Shown: piece by piece, positions 1-5,378 of the stretch
Layout of the letters: every line of letters begins with the position of its first letter
How positions within the stretch are numbered: position 1 is the first letter of the stretch
DNA from: Planctomycetota bacterium
GTDB taxonomy: Bacteria > Planctomycetota > Phycisphaerae > UBA1845
Assembly: GCA_022563055.1 (NCBI GenBank)
Contig: JADFOB010000120.1
Span: 1 to 5,393, forward strand
Length of the DNA: 5,393 bases
Direction of reading: 5' to 3'
Notes under the pieces: generated by a model
What the model saw: the letters and a program-made list of their open reading frames with translations, nothing else
Database searches by the model: none
Told to the model about the DNA's origin: nothing
Made by a program: the position numbers and the translations under genes

Positions 1-1
1 G

Positions 2-457
2 GAGGTCTACGCGGACAAGGCACTGAGCCTTGTGGATCACCAAACGAAGGATGTTTATCCGTTCTGGCTGGGGCTTGGAGTTGTCTACGAGCACTTCCAC
101 ACCGCCAAGACCATCCGCGGGGCGACCACGAGCAAGTTGGTGCCCGAGCAGTACGTGGAAGTGAACGATGAAGATGCGAAACGTTTCGGTCTTCGTGACG
201 GCGATCGTGTTCGGTTGGTGACAAGGCGCGGCCATTACGAGGCGCGCGTATCGGTTGGACAGGGCAGCATGATCCGCCCGGCCCGAAATGAGGTGCCGCC
301 GGGGTATCTGTTTAGCCCGTGGAATCTATCCGTGGCGGACAGTGCGGACCCGCGCAAGAACAAGTGGCTTGTCAACTCGGTCAGCCATCGCGCGTGGGAT
401 CCGGTCAGCGGGCAGTGTGACTACAAGAAGCTCGCGGCAAGAATCGAGAAGATCTGA
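2..457 (+). CDS. napA: Periplasmic nitrate reductase catalytic subunit NapA, C-terminal part (5' truncated by window edge)
   Basis: Partial gene. The frame is open from base 2, so the GTG at 32 is probably internal and the real start lies left of the window. The visible 151 residues form the C-terminal molybdopterin-dinucleotide-binding domain of the MopB oxidoreductases. Visible signs are YPFWLGLGVVYEHFHT near the start, then a beta-barrel stretch with DAKRFGLRDGDRVRLVTRRG, then PPGYLFSPW, and an ending WDPVSGQCDYKKLAARIEKI. That ending resembles the NapA C-terminus (DP-S-K...DYKKCAVKI-like). NapA reduces nitrate to nitrite in the periplasm using bis-MGD molybdenum and one 4Fe-4S cluster; the residues binding those lie outside the window. 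The following napG and napH genes support NapA over assimilatory (NasA) or other MopB enzymes, which the fragment alone does not exclude. The stop TGA is at 455-457. Confidence 0.85.
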   Translation, partial: EVYADKALSLVDHQTKDVYPFWLGLGVVYEHFHTAKTIRGATTSKLVPEQYVEVNDEDAKRFGLRDGDRVRLVTRRGHYEARVSVGQGSMIRPARNEVPPGYLFSPWNLSVADSADPRKNKWLVNSVSHRAWDPVSGQCDYKKLAARIEKI

Positions 458-476
458 CGCTCGCAGCGGGCGGATC

Positions 477-556
477 GTGTGCCACTGCTCTGTGAGCAGT
501 GCGGTCGCCCGGGACCGTTCGGGGATCACTGCTGACACAGCAGTGGCACCGGCGAG
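477..556. repeat. Double-hairpin palindromic repeat, copy 1 (BIME-like)
   Basis: Two 23-base arms, 479-501 and 527-549, are inverted copies of each other with 21 of 23 positions matching. Each arm also folds on itself: CACTGCT 483-489 pairs with AGCAGTG 495-501, and CACTGCT 527-533 pairs with AGCAGTG 539-545, both with 5-base loops. The middle 502-526 is less palindromic. A second diverged copy lies at 3602-3692 in the same orientation. The similarity runs beyond the arms, from GTGT at 477 to GGCACCGGCGAG at 545-556. The layout of two inverted hairpin units around a spacer resembles bacterial interspersed mosaic elements. It sits between napA and napG and may affect transcript stability there, which is inference. 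Confidence 0.8.
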
Positions 557-562
557 ACGAAT

Positions 563-588
563 GTAGCGCCCGCCCCCCGTGGCGGACG
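563..588 (+). repeat. REP-like element: GTAG plus GC-rich hairpin (copy 1)
   Basis: GTAG at 563-566 is followed by a hairpin, CCGCC 570-574 with GGCGG 581-585 around a CCCCGT loop. It is extended by CG/CG pairs (567-568 with 587-588) past one C-A mismatch. It matches 3555-3580 in 25 of 26 bases; the differing base there (T at 3561) restores the missing pair. A GTAG tetranucleotide at the foot of a hairpin is the known signature of REP sequences linked to REP-associated tyrosine transposases (RAYT). There is no T-run, so a terminator role is unlikely. Confidence 0.75.
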
Positions 589-621
589 TGACCGCGACGT
601 CGGAAGGGGTTTGTGGCAACC

Positions 622-1257
622 ATGTCGGTGAGCCGAAGGGAATTCGTCAAGCAGGCGGCTGCCGTTGGGGTGGCGCTGGGAGGTGGTGCGCTGACCGTGG
701 GGCTCGGCAACGATCTGGGAACGGATTCGCCCAACCCGCTGCGTCCACCCGGTGCTCTTGCCGAGCAGGAATTCCTCTCCACGTGCATCCGGTGTATGCG
801 TTGCGTGGACGCCTGTCCCAACCATGCACTCGTCTCCATACCCCCCGGTGCTTCGGGCGTCCGAGGCTCAACGCCCACCATGCACCCGCGCAAGGCTGCG
901 TGTATGTTGTGCAGGAGTGAGACGGGCGATTATCTCAAGTGTACCGAAGTCTGCCCGAGCGGGGCGCTGCGCCCGATCCGAAAAACTCGGGAGGAGATCA
1001 AGGAGAAGGTGGCGATCGGCGTCGCCCGGATCGACCTCGATCTGTGCTACTCCTACAACAATTGGAGTTGCGGTGCGTGCTACCGGGCGTGTCCGCTGGC
1101 AGGTGAGGCCATGACCATCGGTCTGTGGGAGCGTCCGACGGTGCATCCCGAAGTGTGCGTCGGCTGTGGATGTTGCGAGCGCTCGTGCATCCGCTATCCA
1201 CACGCCATTCGCATCGTTGGAGCACCAAAGCCAAGCGTCGTGGGGGTTACGACATGA
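622..1257 (+). CDS. napG: NapG, Tat-exported 4Fe-4S ferredoxin of the nap system
   Basis: 211 residues, close to the usual 220-230 of NapG. The N-terminus has a twin-arginine signal: SRREF at residues 4-8 followed by a hydrophobic Ala/Gly/Val stretch to about residue 29, so the protein should be exported folded by Tat. Four cysteine groups follow that bind 4Fe-4S clusters: C55/58/61/65, C94/97/107/111, C142/150/153/157 and C179/182/185/189. The long-spaced second and third groups are typical of NapG/MauM-type ferredoxins. With NapH it probably forms the quinol dehydrogenase that passes electrons to NapA in the periplasm. Start choice: ATG 622 lies 12 bases after GGAAGGGG (602-609). An in-frame GTG at 613 would add three residues but sits too close to that site. 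The 3' end overlaps napH in ATGA (1254-1257), which implies translational coupling. Confidence 0.93.
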   Translation: MSVSRREFVKQAAAVGVALGGGALTVGLGNDLGTDSPNPLRPPGALAEQEFLSTCIRCMRCVDACPNHALVSIPPGASGVRGSTPTMHPRKAACMLCRSETGDYLKCTEVCPSGALRPIRKTREEIKEKVAIGVARIDLDLCYSYNNWSCGACYRACPLAGEAMTIGLWERPTVHPEVCVGCGCCERSCIRYPHAIRIVGAPKPSVVGVTT

Positions 1258-2864
1258 GCCTCCACCTCTTCCTCCAGATCATGCGCCGCTGCATTCAGGT
1301 CGCCGTCCTCCTCCTTTGCATCATGATTCCGGTGTTGAGCCTCTATGCGCACTACCGTGCCGCTCACGTGATCGAGGATGAGGTGCTCATGGCCGGTATG
1401 CCCGGCGAGGTGGTCACGCGCTTCATCCATCCCTACGTCGATCGCCTCGACGATCCACAAGCGCTGCTCGACGCCAACAAGGGGACGCTGTGGTCGATGA
1501 GGTTGGCCGGCGTCGACCTGGCCGACCCGCTGGCCGCCGCCGAGATGACGGCTGCATCAAAGCACGTTCATTGGCCGTTGGTTGTCTCGATTGCGATTCC
1601 GGTCGTGGTGACGCTGCTGCTCGGGCGTGTGTTCTGCAGTTGGATCTGTCCGGGATACCTGCTGTTCGAGCTGACAGGTAAGATTCGCAAGTTGCTGAGA
1701 ATCGCGGAGATTCAGCCGGGCGAGGTGAGGTTCTCCCACGCCAACAAGTACATCTTTCTGGTCGCGGGCCTTGGTCTGACCGCCGTGACCTCCGCGCCGC
1801 TCTTTGCGCTGCTGTATCCTCCGGCGGTGATCAGCCGGGCGATTCACGCGTGGGTCTTCGGTACGGCGCTGACGGGCATGTTGGTTCTGCTGGGCGTTAT
1901 CGTGGTGTTTGAAGTTCTCGTTTCGCCGCGCTGGTGGTGTCAGACCATGTGTCCGGGTGGAGCACTCTACGCGTTGATCGGATGGGCCAGACCGCTTCGC
2001 GTCAAGCTCAAAGCGGAGGCGTGTACGGGGTGTAGGGCTTGCATCCCCGTCTGTGAAGCGGGGATCAACCCGATTACGGAATCGACGTCGATCGAGTGCG
2101 ACAACTGTGGCGTGTGCATACGGCACTGCGGTGATGGGGCGCTCTCCTTCGGGCTCGCCTGGCCGCAGGTGGGAAAAGAAAGGCAAGAGGCCAAAGGCCC
2201 GAGGCAAGAAAACTCGTTGCCTGTTGCCTCTTGCCACTTGCCGTCTCATCCTCTGTCATTGTTGGTTCTTCTGTTGGCTACGCTTGCTTTCGGGCGCCCG
2301 GCGATCGCGCATCATATCCTGGGTCTGCCCCACTACTCCTATAAGGAGAACTACCCGCAGCGACCGACGTTGGAGTATCCCGCCACGACCGGTCCCTACG
2401 ACGTTCTGTTGACCTCCTATCCTGGAATCCCGGTTCCCGGTGAACCCTCGAACCTCGCTTTCTACATCAAGGATCGTGAGGCCGGCGTCGTCTACGCTCA
2501 GCCGATCAGTATTCGCGTGCTTCAAACGCACACGTTCGGCGACAGCACCGTGATCGTGCCACCGACACGGCGCGAGCCGTTTGACAACGAACACAAGTTC
2601 TACGTTACTTTTCCCGTCGATGGCGAGTACATCATCGAGCTGTCGATCATGGTCGAGGGGGAGCTGGAGGTGATCCCGTTTCTGATGGTTGCGGGCGATC
2701 CGACCGCCGCAACGTCCGTTTTCGTGGCGGCGGCGTCCCTTCTGGTCGTGGGGTTCATCGTGGTACGCGCCATGCAAGTGAAACAACGGCGGAGGCTGGG
2801 CCAAGCCGGTTCACACCCGAGGGCGGGTGTGCCACACGGTGCTGTAGCCCAGCCGGTTCTGTAG
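1254..2864 (+). CDS. napH: NapH-type membrane quinol dehydrogenase with an extra C-terminal periplasmic domain
   Basis: 536 residues against about 290 for a usual NapH. Residues 1-303 are a full NapH: membrane segments near 15-31, 107-124, 164-190 and 203-223; the two CxxxCP motifs C128/C132 and C229/C233; and two cytoplasmic 4Fe-4S motifs, C257/260/263/267 and C282/285/288/292. This part should oxidise quinol with NapG. Residues 306-334 are a polar linker encoded by a palindromic repeat. Residues 335-351 (SLLVLLLATLAFGRPAIA) look like a signal peptide or fifth membrane segment. Residues 353-480 start with HHILGLPHYSY and look beta-rich, perhaps an Ig-like FixH/YtkA-type domain (weak inference). 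Residues 487-505 form a last membrane helix. The final 22 or so residues and the stop also come from repeat DNA. There is no CXXCH, so no haem c. The ATG at 1254 overlaps the napG stop. An open frame reaches up to 1125, but only as overlap with napG. Confidence 0.9.
   Translation: MSLHLFLQIMRRCIQVAVLLLCIMIPVLSLYAHYRAAHVIEDEVLMAGMPGEVVTRFIHPYVDRLDDPQALLDANKGTLWSMRLAGVDLADPLAAAEMTAASKHVHWPLVVSIAIPVVVTLLLGRVFCSWICPGYLLFELTGKIRKLLRIAEIQPGEVRFSHANKYIFLVAGLGLTAVTSAPLFALLYPPAVISRAIHAWVFGTALTGMLVLLGVIVVFEVLVSPRWWCQTMCPGGALYALIGWARPLRVKLKAEACTGCRACIPVCEAGINPITESTSIECDNCGVCIRHCGDGALSFGLAWPQVGKERQEAKGPRQENSLPVASCHLPSHPLSLLVLLLATLAFGRPAIAHHILGLPHYSYKENYPQRPTLEYPATTGPYDVLLTSYPGIPVPGEPSNLAFYIKDREAGVVYAQPISIRVLQTHTFGDSTVIVPPTRREPFDNEHKFYVTFPVDGEYIIELSIMVEGELEVIPFLMVAGDPTAATSVFVAAASLLVVGFIVVRAMQVKQRRRLGQAGSHPRAGVPHGAVAQPVL
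2182..2235. repeat. Palindromic GGCAAGAGGC/GCCTCTTGCC repeat inside napH
   Basis: GGCAAGAGGC at 2182-2191 pairs perfectly with GCCTCTTGCC at 2226-2235. Inside it AGGCAA 2202-2207 pairs with TTGCCT 2217-2222, giving a nested hairpin. The same 10-base words recur at the right end of the window, after moaA (5282-5291, 5332-5348, 5360-5369). The 54 bases are read in frame and encode napH residues 310-328, a polar linker (RQEAKGPRQENSLPVASCH). The composition change relative to the surrounding gene and the second copy outside any gene suggest a dispersed repeat that entered the coding sequence. Confidence 0.8.
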
Positions 2865-2885
2865 CCCAGCCGCCCTCGGCTGGGC
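2794..2885. repeat. Cluster of palindromic REP-like repeats over the napH 3' end
   Basis: Several palindromes lie side by side. GGCTGGGC 2794-2801 is complementary to GCCCAGCC 2847-2854. ACACCCG 2813-2819 pairs with CGGGTGT 2824-2830 around AGGG. GTAGCCCAGCCG occurs twice in tandem, at 2844-2855 and 2861-2872. The second copy forms a perfect hairpin: after GTAG, CCCAGCCG 2865-2872 pairs with CGGCTGGG 2877-2884 around CCCT. GTAG plus hairpin is the REP/RAYT signature. The napH stop TAG (2862-2864) lies inside the second GTAG. There is no T-run after the hairpin, so it is not a clear terminator. Confidence 0.75.
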
Positions 2886-2954
2886 AGGATTCGACCCTCA
2901 TCGAGGGGAATGTATGAAGAGGATAGGGATGTCCGGACCGTATCGAAGGAAGCT

Positions 2955-3558
2955 ATGACGCTGAGTCGACGACAGTTTGTCTCGCAGTTTGGTCGATCCA
3001 TGATGGCTGAGCTGTCCGGTGCCGTGTATCGGACGCAAGGGAGCGCGTCGGCGCCATCGAGCGAAGCGAAGGCATCTGAGCCTCGGTGGCTAAGGCCGCC
3101 TGGAGCGCTTCGGGACGAGGATGCGTTTCGATCGGCGTGCACGCAATGCACAGCCTGTCAGGATGTTTGCCCTCACGACTCTATTCGGCGGTTGGGAACT
3201 GAGTTCGGAGTGGACGCGGGAACGCCCGCGATCATCCCTGATGAGTCGCCATGCTACCTCTGTGTCGACTTTCCCTGTATCGACGTGTGCGAGCCGGGCG
3301 CCCTGCAACCACTGGACTTGTTGCGATGTGTCGATGGGCACAGCCGTTCTCGATGCCAAGAAGTGTTATCTATCCGCCGGGCAGCCTTGTGATTACTGCG
3401 TCACCCGTTGTCCGTTGGGAGACCTTGCGATAAGATTTGGGGACAAGGGGATTCCGGAAATCTCCCCCGAGGGATGCGTCGGGTGCGGCGTCTGCTCTTA
3501 TCTCTGTCCCGGTGGGGCGCTTGCCGTTACGCCAAGGGCGGATTCCGTCAGTGCGTAG
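2955..3558 (+). pseudogene. napF: NapF-like 4Fe-4S ferredoxin, split by a one-base frameshift near 3327
   Basis: Two overlapping frames together encode one protein. The first reads from ATG 2955 to about 3326 (and stops at 3392); the second continues to TAG 3556-3558. Skipping one base near T3327 joins them as ...QPLDLLR/VSMGTAVLD..., giving 200 residues. NapF is usually about 165. Four 4Fe-4S groups span the join: C62/65/68/72, C100/103/108/112 (first frame) and C137/145/148/152, C174/177/180/184 (second frame). The N-terminus has SRRQFV but no hydrophobic stretch behind it, so the protein is probably cytoplasmic, as known for NapF, which acts on NapA maturation. Start choice: AAGGA 2946-2950 precedes ATG 2955; an in-frame ATG at 2910 would add 15 residues with a badly spaced site. 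Since all 16 cysteines are kept, the lesion is recent, a sequence error, or recoded. A NapG-like paralogue is the alternative name. Confidence 0.8.
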
Positions 3559-3580
3559 CGTCCGCCCCCCGTGGCGGACG
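3555..3580 (+). repeat. REP-like element: GTAG plus GC-rich hairpin (copy 2), supplies the napF-like stop
   Basis: GTAG 3555-3558 is followed by a perfect 8-bp stem, CGTCCGCC 3559-3566 with GGCGGACG 3573-3580, around a CCCCGT loop (3567-3572). It differs from 563-588 at one base only. The TAG at 3556-3558 ends the napF-like reading frame, so the stop is part of the repeat. There is no T-run downstream. Confidence 0.8.
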
Positions 3581-3601
3581 TGGAATGACGTAGAACGCGG
3601 C

Positions 3602-3692
3602 GTGTGGTACTGCTCTTGAGCGGTGCGGTCGGCCGTGACGCTACGGAAATCACTGCTGACACAGTAGTGGCACCAACAAGGGCACCAACGAG
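3602..3692. repeat. Double-hairpin palindromic repeat, copy 2
   Basis: This is a diverged copy of 477-556. The left arm 3604-3625 folds as ACTGCTC/GAGCGGT with a G-T wobble. The right arm 3651-3673 folds as CACTGCT/AGTAGTG around GACAC, again with a wobble, so the hairpins survive the base changes. The right end carries a 12-base tandem duplication, GGCACCAACAAG 3669-3680 and GGCACCAACGAG 3681-3692, where copy 1 has one unit. The element ends directly against the hemerythrin start codon at 3693 and so forms its leader. Confidence 0.75.
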
Positions 3693-4271
3693 ATGATGTC
3701 TGAACCAACAAGTAACGAGCTGCCGTCGGCGGTGCTTAAGACGGAGCATCGTGTCATATTGCGAGTGGTCGATGTCCTCGAGCGTCTGGTGATTCGGTCG
3801 CAACGGGGTGACGGCTTCGAAGGTGATACGTTCAAACAGTGCGTCGAGTTCTTCCGCTTCTTTGCCGACGCCTGCCATCACGCCAAGGAGGAGGAACTGC
3901 TGTTTCCCGCGCTCGAGGCACGCGGCATCCCCCGTGAGAACGGACCCATCGGCTGTATGCTCGAGGAGCACACGCTCGCTCGAGGCTTCACGAAGGCCAT
4001 GGGAGAGGCGCTCGATGAACGCGACAGGGATGATGCCGGCGCCGAAGAGCGTTTCATCGCAGCCGCCCGCGAGTACATCGCACTGTTAAGAGCCCACATC
4101 AACAAGGAGGATAACGTCCTGTTCAACATGGGCGACAGCGTGCTGACCGCGGAGGATCAAAGTTCACTTTGCGACAAGTTCTGCGAGGTGTCCTGTCGCT
4201 CGTTCGGTGGAAAGAAACGTGAGGAGCTTGAGCGGCTTGCCGACGAGGTGGAGACCCGATGGCCCAGCTGA
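3693..4271 (+). CDS. Hemerythrin HHE-domain protein
   Basis: 192 residues, mostly helical. The di-iron ligand pattern of the HHE hemerythrin family is visible: H19 (KTEHR), HH at 62-63 with E66/E67 (CHHAKEEELLFP), H93 (EEHTLARG), and H135 with E139 (HINKEDNVLF). Such proteins bind oxygen, nitric oxide or iron; the exact role here is not shown. Next to a nitrate reductase cluster, sensing or detoxifying nitric oxide or repairing iron centres is a reasonable inference. The C-terminal helix has three cysteines at i, i+4, i+8 (C160, C164, C168), which would lie on one face. The start is ATG 3693 or the adjacent ATG 3696. No clear ribosome-binding site precedes it, because the leader is repeat DNA. 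The 3' end overlaps moaA by 13 bases, so the two are probably co-translated. Confidence 0.88.
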   Translation: MMSEPTSNELPSAVLKTEHRVILRVVDVLERLVIRSQRGDGFEGDTFKQCVEFFRFFADACHHAKEEELLFPALEARGIPRENGPIGCMLEEHTLARGFTKAMGEALDERDRDDAGAEERFIAAAREYIALLRAHINKEDNVLFNMGDSVLTAEDQSSLCDKFCEVSCRSFGGKKREELERLADEVETRWPS

Positions 4272-5272
4272 TCGACGGCGTGGAGAAACAGGAGCGGGAG
4301 CGCGGCTTGATCGACGGTTGCGGCCGGCGGATCGACTGCATGCGCATTTCCGTGATCGACGCCTGCGATCTGCAATGCGTCTACTGTCGCCCGGACGCTT
4401 CCGACGTGGGGGAGCATAGGGGCCGACCGTTGTCAGACCACCAGCGCCTCGAGTTCATCCGGTTTCTCCATCAACGGTATGGGCTCAAACATCTGCGGAT
4501 CACGGGCGGCGAACCCCTGTTGTATCGGAGTCTTATCTCCTTTGTGGCATCCGTCCGCCGTGCGGCCCCGGATCTCGCGCTGGCGATGACGACCAATGGT
4601 CACCGCTTGCAAACGCAAGCGTTGGAGCTGCGCCGCGCGGGGCTTGATCGCCTGAATGTGTCGCTCGATTCACTCGACCCGGAGCGTTACCGGCGTATCA
4701 CGGGCGGGAGGCTTGATGATGTCTTCGCGGGGCTGGAATCCGCCCGCCGAGCTGGGTTCTCACCGCCCAAGGTCAACATGGTCGTGCTGCGAGACATCAA
4801 CGATGACGAGATCATCCCGCTGGCGGAGTGGGCGCTCTCACGCGGTTGCCAAGTGCGTTTCTTGGAGGCCATGCCGATTGGCCAGGCCGCAAAGTTCAAC
4901 AGCCAAGCGTTTGTGTCCGCCGCCGAGATAAGGGCGACGCTTGGCGCCCACTTTCGGCTAGAGCCGCTTCCCGATGCCCGCGGCGGTACAGCCAAGTGCT
5001 TCCTGGCATCGCGCGGTTCGTACATGGGCACCGTTGGCATCATCAGTCCCGTGAGCGAGCCGTTTTGTGGTGGTTGTGGGCGGATTCGCCTGACTGCCGA
5101 CGGGCGACTCTACCCATGTCTGCTTGACAGTCGGTCGGTCCCTCTGAGTTCCGCCTGGAGCGCCGATGCGTTTGACCACGCCGAAGCGGACCGTCTCGTG
5201 CGCGGCGCCGTGTCTTCCAAGAAACCTCGCGGTCGCGTGCAGGCCACGCCGATGGTCACGCTGGGCGGATAA
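4259..5272 (+). CDS. moaA: GTP 3',8-cyclase MoaA (molybdenum cofactor biosynthesis, radical SAM)
   Basis: 337 residues, the normal MoaA length. The radical-SAM motif CDLQCVYC (C36, C40, C43) binds the first 4Fe-4S cluster; ITGGEP at 81-86 is the SAM-binding motif; LNVSLDSLD at 132-140 and RFLEAMPIG at 200-208 are MoaA-typical. The second, GTP-binding cluster is formed by C270, C273 and C287 with the family spacing CX2CX13C. The protein ends in the conserved double glycine (TLGG) needed for activity. It converts GTP to 3',8-cyclo-dihydro-GTP with MoaC, the first step to the molybdenum cofactor that NapA uses. The ATG at 4259 has GGAG at 4250-4253, five bases upstream, inside the end of the hemerythrin gene. 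One oddity is arginine after the third cysteine (CRP), where methionine is common. Confidence 0.95.
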   Translation: MAQLIDGVEKQERERGLIDGCGRRIDCMRISVIDACDLQCVYCRPDASDVGEHRGRPLSDHQRLEFIRFLHQRYGLKHLRITGGEPLLYRSLISFVASVRRAAPDLALAMTTNGHRLQTQALELRRAGLDRLNVSLDSLDPERYRRITGGRLDDVFAGLESARRAGFSPPKVNMVVLRDINDDEIIPLAEWALSRGCQVRFLEAMPIGQAAKFNSQAFVSAAEIRATLGAHFRLEPLPDARGGTAKCFLASRGSYMGTVGIISPVSEPFCGGCGRIRLTADGRLYPCLLDSRSVPLSSAWSADAFDHAEADRLVRGAVSSKKPRGRVQATPMVTLGG

Positions 5273-5274
5273 CG

Positions 5275-5378
5275 AAGGAGAGGCAAGAGGCAACAGCGGC
5301 TCTACCTCTTTCCTTCTGCCTTTTTCGTCTTGCCTCTTGCCTCTTGCCTTTTTCCTTCTGCCTCTTGCCTCCTCTTCC
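5275..5378. repeat. Low-complexity repeat with GGCAAGAGGC and GCCTCTTGCC units, possible terminator for moaA
   Basis: GGCAAGAGGC at 5282-5291 is complementary to GCCTCTTGCC at 5332-5341, 5339-5348 (overlapping) and 5360-5369. Between these run pyrimidine words such as TTCCTTCTGCC. The unit at 5339-5348 is followed by five T (5349-5353), so pairing with 5282-5291 would resemble an intrinsic terminator with a long loop of 47 bases; this is uncertain. The same words occur inside napH at 2182-2235. No gene is visible from 5273 to the window end. Confidence 0.7.

Noticed and set aside
458..621. FNR- or NarL-type operator or a promoter before napG
   Set aside because: No TTGAT-N4-ATCAA palindrome or convincing -35/-10 pair was seen; the palindromes present belong to repeats.
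405..893. 162-codon open frame on the - strand across the napA-napG spacer
   Set aside because: It crosses repeat elements and is antisense to napA and napG; its product has no recognisable motif.
1125..1253. Upstream extension of the napH frame to an earlier start codon at 1125
   Set aside because: It lies entirely inside napG in another frame, encodes nothing NapH-like, and the ATG at 1254 gives the usual NapH N-terminus and an ATGA overlap.
1557..2249. 230-codon open frame on the - strand
   Set aside because: It is antisense to well-supported napH coding sequence and has an arginine-rich, low-complexity product typical of GC-rich shadow frames.
2864..2885. Intrinsic terminator after napH
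   Set aside because: The hairpin is strong but has no T-run and belongs to a repeat family also found elsewhere in the window.
3121..3558. Independent gene starting at 3121
   Set aside because: Its first part is out-of-frame reading of the napF-like gene; only the part after about 3334 is ferredoxin-like and continues the upstream frame.
5282..5369. CRISPR array
   Set aside because: The repeated words are about 10 bases long, overlap or are irregularly spaced, and have no unique spacers of constant length.
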